A stretch of 47,726 bases of DNA from Prevotella sp. UBA5387 (GTDB lineage: Bacteria; Bacteroidota; Bacteroidia; Bacteroidales; Bacteroidaceae), in assembly GCA_002407775.1 (NCBI GenBank), contig DHOP01000059.1:1-47726 (forward strand), given 5' to 3'. The notes below the pieces were generated by a model that made no database searches, was not told where the DNA came from, and saw only the letters and a program-made list of their open reading frames with translations. The translations under genes and the position numbers were made by a program. Shown piece after piece: positions 16,039 through 24,562 of this stretch. How positions within the stretch are numbered: position 1 is the first letter of the stretch; every line of letters begins with the position of its first letter.

Positions 16039-16938
16039 CTATTTCTTGTTGCCGAAATCTGCGGGTATCTCGCCCCATTGCTTGGTCTCCCATTTGATGA
16101 CCGGTGTCTTCACGGCATGGCTTCGGAGCCACTGCTCAGCACGTGCGATGATGGCAAAGAGTTGCTCGGTTCTGGCATTTCGCTCTAATTTGGTTTTGCA
16201 TTGCTTTTTCTTCACCCAAAGAATAGCATTATAGGAGTCGGAATAAATGACCTTGTCCGTAATGCCTCGCTGTTCCATCAGTGCCAAAGCATGCACGATG
16301 GCAAGAAATTCCCCGATGTTATTGGTTCCATGAAGCGGTCCAAAATGAAATACCCTCGCTCCTGTTGCAAGATCAACGCACTGGTATTCCATTGGTCCAG
16401 GATTGCCCGAGCAAGCTGCATCTACTGCCCAAGCAGAAACAGCCTCTCCCCGGCCCTCCCCAATAGGGGAGGGAGAAGCACTGTGACTCTTGTGCTGTTG
16501 GTTATTCTCTTTATTTGAAGGAGTTCGCGATTCTTTTGGATTGAATACTTTCATATCCCTTATTACACTTTTAAGTTGGCTTGCAACCTGACTAATATGA
16601 TGCAGAACTTCTTCGTTTGTGAAACGTACGACCGTATAGCCAAACCGATTGAGGTCGGCGGTACGGATAGCATCAGCAACGGGTTGCTCCCCTTTGAAAT
16701 GATATTTACCGTCAATTTCAACAATGAGCTTATAATGAAGATTGACAAAATCTACAATGCAGTCTCCAATGATGTGCTGCCTACGAAACTTTACTCCAAT
16801 GCCATTACCCTTTAGAAGATTCCATAAGGCACGTTCGGCATTGGTCATAAAGAGTTTGTTCTCTTCCGCATACTGTTTCAATAGCTCATATTCTGTTTCG
16901 TCTGCGGTCTGGAATATGTACTTCTCTTTCCTCTCCAT
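16039..16938 (-). CDS. DUF559 endonuclease-like domain fused to RNase H
   Basis: Residues about 20-125 are a DUF559 domain (Vsr-like, PD-(D/E)XK superfamily): NAERALWNLLKG, FRRQHIIGDCIVDFV, LIVEIDGKYH and RFGYTVVRFTNEEV carry the expected Glu, Asp, Glu-x-Asp and Arg residues. A low-complexity linker follows, its SASPSPIGEGRGEA encoded by repeat arm R5. Residues about 165-299 are a complete RNase HI-like domain with all four acids: DAACSGNPGP, NIGEFLAIVHAL, YSDSYNAILWV and EIPADFGNKK. There is no start codon close to the RNase H part, so it is made as a fusion. I used the ATG at 16938; a GTG at 16959 just inside the R6 edge is an alternative. RNase H cleaves RNA in RNA-DNA hybrids. The nuclease target is unknown. 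Confidence 0.85.
   Translation of the reverse strand: MERKEKYIFQTADETEYELLKQYAEENKLFMTNAERALWNLLKGNGIGVKFRRQHIIGDCIVDFVNLHYKLIVEIDGKYHFKGEQPVADAIRTADLNRFGYTVVRFTNEEVLHHISQVASQLKSVIRDMKVFNPKESRTPSNKENNQQHKSHSASPSPIGEGRGEAVSAWAVDAACSGNPGPMEYQCVDLATGARVFHFGPLHGTNNIGEFLAIVHALALMEQRGITDKVIYSDSYNAILWVKKKQCKTKLERNARTEQLFAIIARAEQWLRSHAVKTPVIKWETKQWGEIPADFGNKK
16440..16475. repeat. Repeat arm at the DUF559-RNase H junction (copy R5)
   Basis: The arm begins CAGCCTCTCCCCGGCCCTCC and continues CCAATAGGGGAGGG. It matches the left arm of R3 closely. It lies in the coding region between the nuclease and RNase H domains and is inverted relative to R6 at 16962-17001. Confidence 0.8.
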
Positions 16939-16961
16939 GATGTCGTTTATTACGTTCACTT

Positions 16962-17001
16962 ATTCCCCTTCCCTACTGGGGAGGGGCTAGGGGAGAGGCT
17001 G
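16962..17001. repeat. Repeat arm between argS and the DUF559 gene (copy R6)
   Basis: ATTCCCCTTCCCTACTGGGG followed by AGGGGCTAGGGGAGAGGCTG. It fills the gap from the argS stop codon to the DUF559 start. In mRNA it would form a GC-rich hairpin just upstream of the DUF559 start codons. Confidence 0.8.
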
Positions 17002-17011
17002 TTAACCTATT

Positions 17012-18829
17012 CTACATTCTTTCCGGCACCTCGATGCCTAGCAGATCCATACCGTTCTTGATGGTCTTTGCCACGTTGTTGGCAAGCACAAGACGGGTAA
17101 TTTTCTCCGTTTCGGTGTCAGCATTTAGAATGCTATAGTCGTGGTAGAACTGGTTGAAGTCCTTTGTCAACTCATAGACGTAGTTGGCAATACCAGCTGG
17201 ATTGTAGTTGTCGCCGGCATCCTTGACTGCTGCGCTGAACTCTGCCATCTTTTGGATGAGCTGTACTTCTTTGTCGTTGAGTGGCGCATCCTCAGACAGA
17301 GCGGTAGGAATAACGATGCCGTCTGCCTCTGCCTTACGCATGATGGAACGGATGCGGGCATGTGTATACTGGATGAAAGGACCTGTATTTCCATTGAAAT
17401 CAATAGACTCCTCTGGGTTGAAGAGCATGTTTTTGCGTGCATCAACCTTTAGAATGAAGTATTTCAAAGCTCCCAGACCTACGATACGAGCAATCTCCTG
17501 CTTTTCAGCATCAGTCATATCTTTGAACTTTCCGAGTTCGTCGCTTGTCTTGCGAGCTTCATCGATCATATCTACTATGAGTTCATCGGCATCGACAACC
17601 GTTCCCTCGCGACTCTTCATCTTGCCATTGGGCAGTTCAACCATGCCATACGAGAAGTGTACAAGGCCCTTGCCCCACTTGAAACCGAGACGGTCAAGGA
17701 GTAAGGAGAGTACCTGGAAGTGATAGTTTTGCTCGTTGCCAACGACATATATCATCTTGTCGATAGGGAAATCATGGAAACGCAAGTCAGCAGTACCAAT
17801 GTCCTGTGTCATATAGACGCTTGTGCCATCAGAGCGGAGCAAGAGCTTTTGGTCGAGCCCATCATTGGTAAGGTCGGCCCAAACGCTACCATCCTCCTTG
17901 CGGAAGAATAGCCCTTTCTCCAGTCCTTCTTCCACCTTCTTCTTCCCTTCGAGATAGGTGTTTGACTCATAATATATTTTGTCGAAACCCACACCAAGAG
18001 CTTTGTAGGTCTCATCGAAGCCAGCATAGACCCAGCCGTTCATCTTCTCCCATAAGGCACGAACCTCAGAATCGCCTTGTTCCCACTTCACAAGCATGTC
18101 GTGTGCTTCAATGATAAGGGGTGCATTAGCTTTCGCTTTTTCTTCAGCGGCATCGTCGGCCATACCCTCTGCTACGTATTGAGTCTTGAGCTGGGCAACC
18201 TCTTCGCGGTAATGCTTGTCAAAAGCTACATAGAAATCACCGATGAGATGGTCGCCCTTCTTGCCTGTGGATTCAGGTGTGGCACCATCACCCCACTTCT
18301 GCCAAGCCAGCATTGACTTGCAAATGTGTATGCCACGGTCGTTGACGATGTTGGTCTTGATGACCTTATTGCCATTGGCCTCCATGATTTTGGAGAGGCT
18401 CCAGCCCAGTAGGTTGTTGCGAACGTGACCAAGATGGAGAGGCTTATTGGTATTAGGGGATGAGTATTCGATCATCACGACTGGACTATCAGACGTGGCA
18501 GCTGACTCCCCATAACGCTCTTCAGCGTTGATGTCATTGAGAAGGCTTACCCATGCCTGTGGAGCAATGACAAGATTGAGAAATCCTTTTACTACGTTAT
18601 AGGAAGCCACAGCTTTACAATTGCGTATAAGTGCATCGCCAATCTCTTGTGCCGTTTCTTCGGGACGCTTATGAGAGGTCTTTAACAGAGGAAAGACCAC
18701 CACGGTGATGTTGCCCTCAAAGGTCTCTTTTGTCTTTTGTAGCTGTATCAAGTTGGCAGGTATGTCCTGTCCGTAAAGTTCCTTCACGACCGCAAGGACC
18801 GCAGAGCCGATTTCCTTTTCAATGTTCAT
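17012..18829 (-). CDS. argS: Arginyl-tRNA synthetase
   Basis: This class I synthetase charges tRNA-Arg with arginine. At 605 residues it has normal length. The N-terminal additional domain is followed by the HIGH motif in SPNTNKPLHLGHVRNNLLG (about 128-146). The KMSKS equivalent is GKMKSREGTVV (about 401), as is usual for ArgRS. A DALR-type anticodon-binding domain with NTGPFIQYTHARIRSI (about 484) closes the protein. It is upstream of and co-oriented with the DUF559-RNase H gene, separated only by repeat arm R6. A -7 box is at 18870-18877. Confidence 0.96.
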   Translation of the reverse strand: MNIEKEIGSAVLAVVKELYGQDIPANLIQLQKTKETFEGNITVVVFPLLKTSHKRPEETAQEIGDALIRNCKAVASYNVVKGFLNLVIAPQAWVSLLNDINAEERYGESAATSDSPVVMIEYSSPNTNKPLHLGHVRNNLLGWSLSKIMEANGNKVIKTNIVNDRGIHICKSMLAWQKWGDGATPESTGKKGDHLIGDFYVAFDKHYREEVAQLKTQYVAEGMADDAAEEKAKANAPLIIEAHDMLVKWEQGDSEVRALWEKMNGWVYAGFDETYKALGVGFDKIYYESNTYLEGKKKVEEGLEKGLFFRKEDGSVWADLTNDGLDQKLLLRSDGTSVYMTQDIGTADLRFHDFPIDKMIYVVGNEQNYHFQVLSLLLDRLGFKWGKGLVHFSYGMVELPNGKMKSREGTVVDADELIVDMIDEARKTSDELGKFKDMTDAEKQEIARIVGLGALKYFILKVDARKNMLFNPEESIDFNGNTGPFIQYTHARIRSIMRKAEADGIVIPTALSEDAPLNDKEVQLIQKMAEFSAAVKDAGDNYNPAGIANYVYELTKDFNQFYHDYSILNADTETEKITRLVLANNVAKTIKNGMDLLGIEVPERM

Positions 18830-18869
18830 GGGTATATCGCTAAAATAATATTATGCTAGAATTAAGGTG

Positions 18870-18877
18870 CAAAGTTA
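18870..18877 (-). promoter_or_regulatory. Putative -7 box of argS
   Basis: TAACTTTG on the minus strand, 40 bp before the ATG, matches TAnnTTTG. No -33 TTTG is seen. Confidence 0.4.
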
Positions 18878-18928
18878 CTAAAAAGATTATGGATTAGGGG
18901 GTTAACGACATAGATTTTTGGACGTTTC

Positions 18929-18960
18929 TTTGCTTGAAAGGTAACTATTATCTACTTTTG
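18929..18960 (+). promoter_or_regulatory. Promoter of YitT-family gene
   Basis: TTTG (18929-18932) and TACTTTTG (18953-18960) are separated by 20 bp, a good match to the Bacteroidetes -33/-7 promoter. It ends 20 bp before the ATG. Confidence 0.6.
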
Positions 18961-18980
18961 CAGCTATCTAATTTAATATT

Positions 18981-19925
18981 ATGGAGTCAAGAAGAACGGG
19001 CAAATCAATATATCGTAGCATAAGAGACTATGCCATCATTACCATTGCAATGATGCTTGGCGTGATAGGTTTCAATCTGTTTTTGTTGCCCAATGAGATT
19101 GCCATGGGTGGCTCGATGGGTATTGCCTCGATTGTATATTGGGGCACAGGAATACGTGCAGAGAATACCTATTTCTTGATTAATGCCATTCTTCTCATTG
19201 CCGCGCTGAAGGTGTTAGGGTGGAAATTTTGTGCCAAGACCATCTATGCTGTATTGATTTTTACATTTGGATCCAAGCTTCTGACCCTTATGGTGCCAGC
19301 CGACCTTCACCTTTTGGCCGATCAAAAGTTTATGGCTTGTATCGTGGGCGGTGTCTTCATGGGTGTAAGCGTGGGGCTGGGGCTTTCGGTAGGAGGCAGC
19401 ACTGGCGGCTCCGACGTGGTGGCAGCCATGGTACATAAGTATCGTGATGTGTCACTCGGACATGTCTTGTTGTTTTTTGATCTCTCGGTCATTACGGCGA
19501 GTTATATAGTACTTCGCGATTGGGACAAGGTGCTCTATGGCTATGTAGAACTATTTATCGTCTCATTTTGTGTGGACTATGTGGTCAATAACCTGCGCCA
19601 AAGTGTGCAATTTTTTATCATATCTGACAAATATCGGGAGATAGGTTTGGCCATCAATAAGATTGCTGATCGTGGCTGTAGTACGCTTAATGGCAATGGC
19701 TTCTTCTCTCAAAAGGATATAAAAGTCATCTATTGCATTGCCAAGAAAAATGAGTCGAGATATATCTTTGATATCATTGATGAGGTTGATCCTAATGCTT
19801 TTGTGGCCCAGAGCGCAGTCATCGGTGTATATGGTCAGGGGTTTGACCGAATCAAGGTTAAGAAAAAAATAAGTATAGAGGAAATTCACAAACAAATAGG
19901 AAAGGAAGATCGCAATGAAATATAA
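18981..19925 (+). CDS. YitT family membrane protein (DUF161 plus DUF2179)
   Basis: This 314-residue inner-membrane protein has five to six transmembrane segments in the first 200 residues, including the GGSMGIASIVYWGTG and SVGGSTGGSDVVAAMVHKY glycine-rich motifs of the YitT/DUF161 repeats. A soluble C-terminal DUF2179 domain (about 225-305) includes DRGCSTLNGNGFFSQKDIKVIYCIAK in segments. Transport or export has been proposed for this family, but the substrate is unknown. Its stop overlaps the start of the next gene by 11 bp, so the two genes are translationally coupled. Confidence 0.88.
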   Translation: MESRRTGKSIYRSIRDYAIITIAMMLGVIGFNLFLLPNEIAMGGSMGIASIVYWGTGIRAENTYFLINAILLIAALKVLGWKFCAKTIYAVLIFTFGSKLLTLMVPADLHLLADQKFMACIVGGVFMGVSVGLGLSVGGSTGGSDVVAAMVHKYRDVSLGHVLLFFDLSVITASYIVLRDWDKVLYGYVELFIVSFCVDYVVNNLRQSVQFFIISDKYREIGLAINKIADRGCSTLNGNGFFSQKDIKVIYCIAKKNESRYIFDIIDEVDPNAFVAQSAVIGVYGQGFDRIKVKKKISIEEIHKQIGKEDRNEI

Positions 19926-20871
19926 GTCCTTAGGATGTCTCGCCGTTGTGGTGGGACTGTTTGTAGTCGTCTTGTTTGCAGGCAGTGCCTATATGGTTTC
20001 TTATGCACTCATGCCCAATAATAACCCCGGTCTCGACTATCCTGGTAAATACAAGCAGCTATTCAGTGAATACCCAGAGACCAGACCATGGGTTGATTCG
20101 CTCAGGCGAGTAGGGGCTTTGCGAGACACTTTTGTAACGATGGCTACTGGAGAGCGCCATCATGCGTTCCTCATACCTGCGCCTAGGAAGACCGGACGGA
20201 CTGCTGTCATCGTGCATGGCTATACCGATTGTGCCGTTTCGATGCTATCATTAGGCTATATGTATCACCATGGCATGGGCTACAATCTCTTGCTCCCCGA
20301 CCTCCATGGTCATGGCAAGAGTGAGGGACGTGCGGCGCAAATGGGTTGGAAGGATCGCTGGGATGTCAAGCGATGGGCAACTATCGCAGACTCTTTGTGG
20401 CGTGACTCGACGGATAAGGCTGAAATTGTAGTGCATGGTGTGTCCATGGGTGCTGCAACAATCATGGCGCTTTCAGGTGAAGAAGTGCCGTCATCGGTGA
20501 AGTGTTTTGTGGAGGATTGTGGCTATACGTCTGTTTGGGACGAATTAGGCGCCCAACTAAAGGAGCAGTTTGGTCTCCCCGAATTCCCTCTGATGTACAC
20601 GGCATCCATGCTTTGCAAACTAAAATATGGCTGGTCTTTCGGCGAGGCATCGATGTTGCGACAAGTGGAGAAATGTCATAAGCCAATGCTATTCATCCAT
20701 GGTGACAAAGACACCTACGTGCCTACTCGAATGGTATACCCACTCTATAAAGCCAAGACGGCTCCAAAGGCTATCTATATAGCACCTGGCTCTATCCATG
20801 CCCACAGCTATCTGGACCATAGGAAGGAGTATGCTGTAAAGGTTAAGGAATTTGTCTCGCAATATGAATGA
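19915..20871 (+). CDS. Membrane-anchored alpha/beta hydrolase
   Basis: The 318-residue protein has an N-terminal hydrophobic anchor (CLAVVVGLFVVVLFAGSAYMV), so the hydrolase faces the periplasm or sits on the inner membrane. The nucleophile elbow is HGVSMGAATIM (about residue 173), the acid is in FIHGDKDTYVP (about 263), and the His is probably in APGSIHAHSYLDH (about 298). VIVHGYTD forms the oxyanion strand. It resembles BAAT/serine-aminopeptidase-like hydrolases. The substrate cannot be read from sequence. It forms a two-gene operon with the YitT-family gene. Confidence 0.87.
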   Translation: MKYKSLGCLAVVVGLFVVVLFAGSAYMVSYALMPNNNPGLDYPGKYKQLFSEYPETRPWVDSLRRVGALRDTFVTMATGERHHAFLIPAPRKTGRTAVIVHGYTDCAVSMLSLGYMYHHGMGYNLLLPDLHGHGKSEGRAAQMGWKDRWDVKRWATIADSLWRDSTDKAEIVVHGVSMGAATIMALSGEEVPSSVKCFVEDCGYTSVWDELGAQLKEQFGLPEFPLMYTASMLCKLKYGWSFGEASMLRQVEKCHKPMLFIHGDKDTYVPTRMVYPLYKAKTAPKAIYIAPGSIHAHSYLDHRKEYAVKVKEFVSQYE

Positions 20872-20997
20872 GCTTGGATCGATTAGGTTAAATCAATTAT
20901 TTATCAATTGGTTCATAGTAATTTCCAGGGCGAAGTATTTTGAATTGAATTTTCAACACCTATAGACAGGCAACTGAGCGTAAAATTTACTCGCTTG

Positions 20998-21050
20998 GAT
21001 TGTACGCAATTTGTTGAGACAAAAGGATTATTCCTCAATGTGGTACAATC
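20998..21050. promoter_or_regulatory. Nested inverted repeat upstream of trpS promoter
   Basis: GATTGTAC (20998-21005) and GTACAATC (21043-21050) are perfect inverted repeats, with TTGAG/CTCAA nested inside. They end 18 bp before the trpS -7 box, so they are likely a DNA element and not a leader structure. The remainder of the 234-bp gap shows nothing clear. Confidence 0.3.
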
Positions 21051-21068
21051 ATTTTCATCAAAAAGCAT

Positions 21069-21076
21069 TACCTTTG
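21069..21076 (+). promoter_or_regulatory. Putative -7 box of trpS
   Basis: TACCTTTG, 29 bp before the ATG, matches TAnnTTTG. No -33 TTTG is seen. Confidence 0.5.
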
Positions 21077-21105
21077 CAGTTACTATAATAAACTGAAATT
21101 TAGAA

Positions 21106-22194
21106 ATGGGAAAAATCATATTGACTGGCGATCGGCCTACAGGCAAGCTCCATTTGGGGCATTACGTGGGAAGCTTACGCCGTCGCGTGCAATTACAAAA
21201 CGAGGGTAACTATGATAGGATGTTTGTGTTCATGGCAGATGTACAGGCACTCACAGACAACGCTGACAATCCCGAGAAGATACGCCAGAATATTGTAGAG
21301 GTAGCGCTCGACTACCTTTCTGCTGGTCTTGACCCAAATAAGTGCACGCTATACATCCAGAGTCGTATTCCTGAGTTGGCAGAACTGACCACATATTTGA
21401 TGAATATCGTAAGTGTGAGTCGCGTGCAACGTAACCCAACAGTTAAGACAGAAATCAAACTCCGCAACTTCGAGACGAATATTCCTTTAGGCTTTTTCTG
21501 CTATCCTGTATCGCAGGCTGCTGACATTGCAGCCTTCAAGTCAACGACTGTGCCCGCTGGCGAGGACCAAGAACCTATGCTTGAGTTGACTCGTGAACTG
21601 GTAAATCGCTTTAATCAGATGTATGCTCCGGTATTAGTAGAGCCGCAGATTCTGCTCCCCGAGAATGCAACAGCACGTCGTCTTCCTGGAACCGATGGCA
21701 AAGAGAAGATGAGCAAGAGCCTTGGCAATGCCATCTATCTATCTGATGATGCCGATACACTATGGACCAAGATAAAGGGAATGTACACCGATCCTCTCCA
21801 TCTTAACGTGTCCGACCCTGGACATGTGGAGGGAAATGCCGTATTCACCTATCTAGATGCATTCTCTACCGACCAGGATTTTGCTGATTTCTGGCCTGAA
21901 TTCCAAAATCTTGACGAATTGAAGGCTGCCTACACTGCTGGTGGCATTGGCGATATGAAATGCAAGAAGTTGCTCAATAATGTGCTTAACCGTATGCTTG
22001 AGCCTATCCGCGAACGTCGTCATGAGTTTGAACAAGACATTCCTGAGATCTTCCGAATGCTTCAACGTGGATCAGAATCCGCTCGCGAGGTTGCTGCACA
22101 GACTATGGACGATGTACGTCGTGCTATGCGCATAGACTACTTTGAAGATGAGGAGCTGATTCGTCAGCAGGCTGAGAAGTTTAAAAAGATATAA
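21106..22194 (+). CDS. trpS: Tryptophanyl-tRNA synthetase
   Basis: This class I synthetase charges tRNA-Trp. At 362 residues it has the normal bacterial length. The HIGH motif is in TGDRPTGKLHLGHYVGSL (about 6-23), and KMSKS is present as TDGKEKMSKSLGNAIYLS (about 199-216). SQAADIAAFKSTTVPAGEDQ is the conserved tryptophan/ATP pocket region. It is monocistronic by context: own promoter upstream and a strong terminator at 22299-22345. Confidence 0.96.
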   Translation: MGKIILTGDRPTGKLHLGHYVGSLRRRVQLQNEGNYDRMFVFMADVQALTDNADNPEKIRQNIVEVALDYLSAGLDPNKCTLYIQSRIPELAELTTYLMNIVSVSRVQRNPTVKTEIKLRNFETNIPLGFFCYPVSQAADIAAFKSTTVPAGEDQEPMLELTRELVNRFNQMYAPVLVEPQILLPENATARRLPGTDGKEKMSKSLGNAIYLSDDADTLWTKIKGMYTDPLHLNVSDPGHVEGNAVFTYLDAFSTDQDFADFWPEFQNLDELKAAYTAGGIGDMKCKKLLNNVLNRMLEPIRERRHEFEQDIPEIFRMLQRGSESAREVAAQTMDDVRRAMRIDYFEDEELIRQQAEKFKKI

Positions 22195-22298
22195 GTCTTA
22201 TAGTATTCTGACATTCCAAGGCTATATATAGGCTTTGGCTTGGTTAGATGCTAAGGGGCATAAAGAGTTAATCTCTTGTACCTGTCTTAAGAAACAAG

Positions 22299-22345
22299 CG
22301 GCGCAAAGGTATATCCTAAAGAATATACTTTTGCGCCGTTTTATA
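22299..22345 (+). terminator. Rho-independent terminator after trpS
   Basis: CGGCGCAAAGGTATAT (22299-22314) pairs with ATATACTTTTGCGCCG (22323-22338) over 16 bp with one G-U, an 8-nt loop, and a following TTTTATATATTTTT tract. Confidence 0.85.
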
Positions 22346-22403
22346 TATTTTTCCTTTGACTTTCGCCAAAATAGCCTTATCTTTGCAAGGCTGAAATAAT
22401 GCT

Positions 22404-22475
22404 GCTCTGATAGTTCAATGGATAGAACGGAGGTTTCCTAAACCTTTGATCCGGGTTCGATTCCCGGTCGGAGTA
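22404..22475 (+). tRNA. tRNA-Arg (anticodon CCU)
   Basis: The full cloverleaf can be drawn. The acceptor stem is GCTCTGA with TCGGAGT and the discriminator is A. The D-arm is GTTC/GAAC. The anticodon stem GAGGT/ACCTT closes loop TTCCTAA with anticodon CCT. The T-arm is CCGGG TTCGATT CCCGG. The terminal CCA is not encoded. It reads the AGG codon. Between trpS and the next gene (22195-22612) only the terminator and this tRNA are seen. Confidence 0.95.
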
Positions 22476-22612
22476 CATTTGAATCAGATCGTTTTGATTT
22501 AATAGCATGAAAAAGAAATTGGAAAATTACTCTTCTTTATTGTAATTCAATACTCTTTCTCATAACCCAACGCTTTATCCAAGATATTTAGCATATTAAT
22601 CTTCCGAATTGT

Positions 22613-24523
22613 TCATCGCTCTAGACGAATGGCAATAGGTTGCAGATATTCTTTACCTTGATGAGATTTTCCTTTTAATTGGCAGGTGTGTTTGCCTGGA
22701 AGTAAGTCGATCGTGACGACAAATTTACTATTTGTCCCTTGACGTTCGGTAAAGCCTTCATAAGAAACAGTCCATTGCTTATTATCAATCATTACAACGA
22801 CCTCTCCTTTGTCAGTCGCATTATTGGTGTTGTAATCGAGAAATATCTTATAGGTTGCTGGAGCAGAGAGTCTGAAATTCCAGGACAAGCTCTGATCGTT
22901 TCTCGTCCAATTGTTCACATAATTGCGATTGGTTTTACCGTCACCATATCCGAGCCCGCCTCCATGTAGTTGTGCATCGAATGCATAAAGTGTATTCGTA
23001 GATTTTGGATTTAAGAGTCGAAGGTTATTTGTACCAAGCTTGCCGTCTATTATCAGAGCAACAACCGTACTCATTGTGTCAACGGGACTGCCAGCGAATG
23101 ACAACCGAGTATCATCTACTCCTACCTTGGTCCATTTTAGACGACGAGAATTATCACCAAGGAACCATCCTTTTTTGATCTTTCCACTTAGTCCACCGAT
23201 TACCAATTGACCGTCTTTTGGCCATTCATGAATATGTGCATATAACGTGTCGCCTTTCAGTGTTGTTACACCCCATGACTGGAGAGGAAGGCCACTACGA
23301 TCATTTCCATAGATGCTTTCATTATTTGTCTTCATCCAATTCCCTATTCCATGGAGGATATTGATATCTGCTTCATCAATTCGACCATTTCCCATGGGCC
23401 CGATGTTCATCAAAATGTTTCCTCCCTTTGACACCGCTGTTTCCAATAATTGGACGAAATGCTTGACATCCTTATGATTCACATCGGCAGCATTATATCC
23501 ATAAGATTCATTGGTAGTAGGAATAGACTCCCACAATCCACTCACAGGATAGAAGTAAGCTGCACGATCACCGGTGTTTCTGTAGTCACCCATATTCTGA
23601 TTTCCAAATCTAACCAGTCTCCCGTTCACCACAATATCATTATTTGGATCAACTTCACGCAATGCCTCTAGAATGCGAATGTTTTGATATAATGGTAGTT
23701 TTGCTGGTGTATCAAACCACATGATGTCTGGATGATACATGCGAATCAATTCTTGAATCTGTGGGATTGATTTCTGTTTGACATAAAGATCTGCTGAGTC
23801 TAAGTATGCTTTATAATGGTTATCCTTCCACCATGCAGCACCTCCAAGTTTTTTGTCACCTCCAGGATGATCATATTCCCAGTCGTTGCCAGGAGCAGAG
23901 GGGTGTTCCCAATCAAATGCATGCGAATAGTAGAATCCGAACTTGATGCCATAGCGTCGCGCTGCATCACGAAGTTGCATCATTGGATCACGACCATATT
24001 TTGTTAAGCGGATGTCGTAGGGATAAGCATCTGATGGATACATAGCAAACCCATCATGATGTTTTGCGGTGATGATGAAATATTTCATTCCTGCATTCTT
24101 CACCGTCTGCATCCAAACATCAGCATCGAAGTCCACCGGATTAAATGGATAGACCAGAGAGTCCTTGTACTCCTGCAATGGTATTTTCTCTTTCCGCATC
24201 AAATGCTCAGAATATCCTGGCGACACTTTACCTTTCCAATAGCCAGCAGCAGAAGCATAGACGCCCCAGTGAACAAAACAACCAAATCGATCATGGGCAT
24301 ACCATTGCGTGCGCTCCTTCCAATTCTTTTGAGTTTGTGTCCACCAACCGCTCATGGCTTCTTCTACCGCTTTACGATCTTGAGGTAAGTCAAAATGGGT
24401 TGTAAGGTCAAGAGGGCCCTCTTCGTCGCCTTGCTGTTTATTGTTTAGGGTCTGTGAAAAACCCTGCATACTGATAAGGCATAGCCCAAATGCTAGGTAT
24501 TTGCATTTCATATATTTGATCAT
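22613..24523 (-). CDS. GH29 alpha-L-fucosidase with C-terminal beta-sandwich
   Basis: This exported enzyme (signal MKCKYLAFGLCLISMQGFSQ after a possible inner Met at 24511) should remove alpha-L-fucose. The GH29 barrel spans about residues 50-420: RFGCFVHWGVYASAAG, TAKHHDGFAMYPSDAYPYDI (about 150) and DIMWFDTPAKLP, whose Asp (about 270) is the nucleophile candidate. The GNILMNIGPMGNGRI segment is also typical. A beta-sandwich near 425-500 and a further C-terminal module (about 505-636, possibly carbohydrate binding) make it longer than its 476-residue paralogue at 24753-26183. It is transcribed separately, 229 bp from that gene, with a -7 box at 24555-24562. Confidence 0.93.
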   Translation of the reverse strand: MIKYMKCKYLAFGLCLISMQGFSQTLNNKQQGDEEGPLDLTTHFDLPQDRKAVEEAMSGWWTQTQKNWKERTQWYAHDRFGCFVHWGVYASAAGYWKGKVSPGYSEHLMRKEKIPLQEYKDSLVYPFNPVDFDADVWMQTVKNAGMKYFIITAKHHDGFAMYPSDAYPYDIRLTKYGRDPMMQLRDAARRYGIKFGFYYSHAFDWEHPSAPGNDWEYDHPGGDKKLGGAAWWKDNHYKAYLDSADLYVKQKSIPQIQELIRMYHPDIMWFDTPAKLPLYQNIRILEALREVDPNNDIVVNGRLVRFGNQNMGDYRNTGDRAAYFYPVSGLWESIPTTNESYGYNAADVNHKDVKHFVQLLETAVSKGGNILMNIGPMGNGRIDEADINILHGIGNWMKTNNESIYGNDRSGLPLQSWGVTTLKGDTLYAHIHEWPKDGQLVIGGLSGKIKKGWFLGDNSRRLKWTKVGVDDTRLSFAGSPVDTMSTVVALIIDGKLGTNNLRLLNPKSTNTLYAFDAQLHGGGLGYGDGKTNRNYVNNWTRNDQSLSWNFRLSAPATYKIFLDYNTNNATDKGEVVVMIDNKQWTVSYEGFTERQGTNSKFVVTIDLLPGKHTCQLKGKSHQGKEYLQPIAIRLER

Positions 24524-24554
24524 TATAGATGGAAATTGCTATGTTTTCGAGCAA

Positions 24555-24562
24555 CAAAGATA
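24555..24562 (-). promoter_or_regulatory. Putative -7 box of the 636-residue GH29 gene
   Basis: TATCTTTG on the minus strand, 31 bp before the ATG, matches TAnnTTTG. No -33 TTTG is seen. The rest of the 229-bp gap shows no clear signal. Confidence 0.45.

Larger units (their letters stand above)
16440..17001 (-). mobile_element. Candidate 562-bp element: DUF559 ORF bracketed by inverted repeat arms
   Basis: Arm R5 (16440-16475) and arm R6 (16962-17001) are inverted copies with the same outer end, CAGCCTCTCCCC. The DUF559 coding part (16476 to about 16938) fills the interval. Short copies without the ORF (R3, R4) have the same two-arm design. This suggests an autonomous nuclease-encoding unit with non-autonomous derivatives. 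Mobility is inference: no target duplication is obvious. Confidence 0.5.

Noticed and set aside
20872..21105. T-box or tryptophan attenuator upstream of trpS
   Set aside because: No T-box motif or Trp-rich leader peptide is visible, and the inverted repeat lies upstream of the likely promoter.
22477..22504. A third copy of the 19-bp array unit after the tRNA
   Set aside because: Only TTTGAATCAG matches, as a single half unit without the period.
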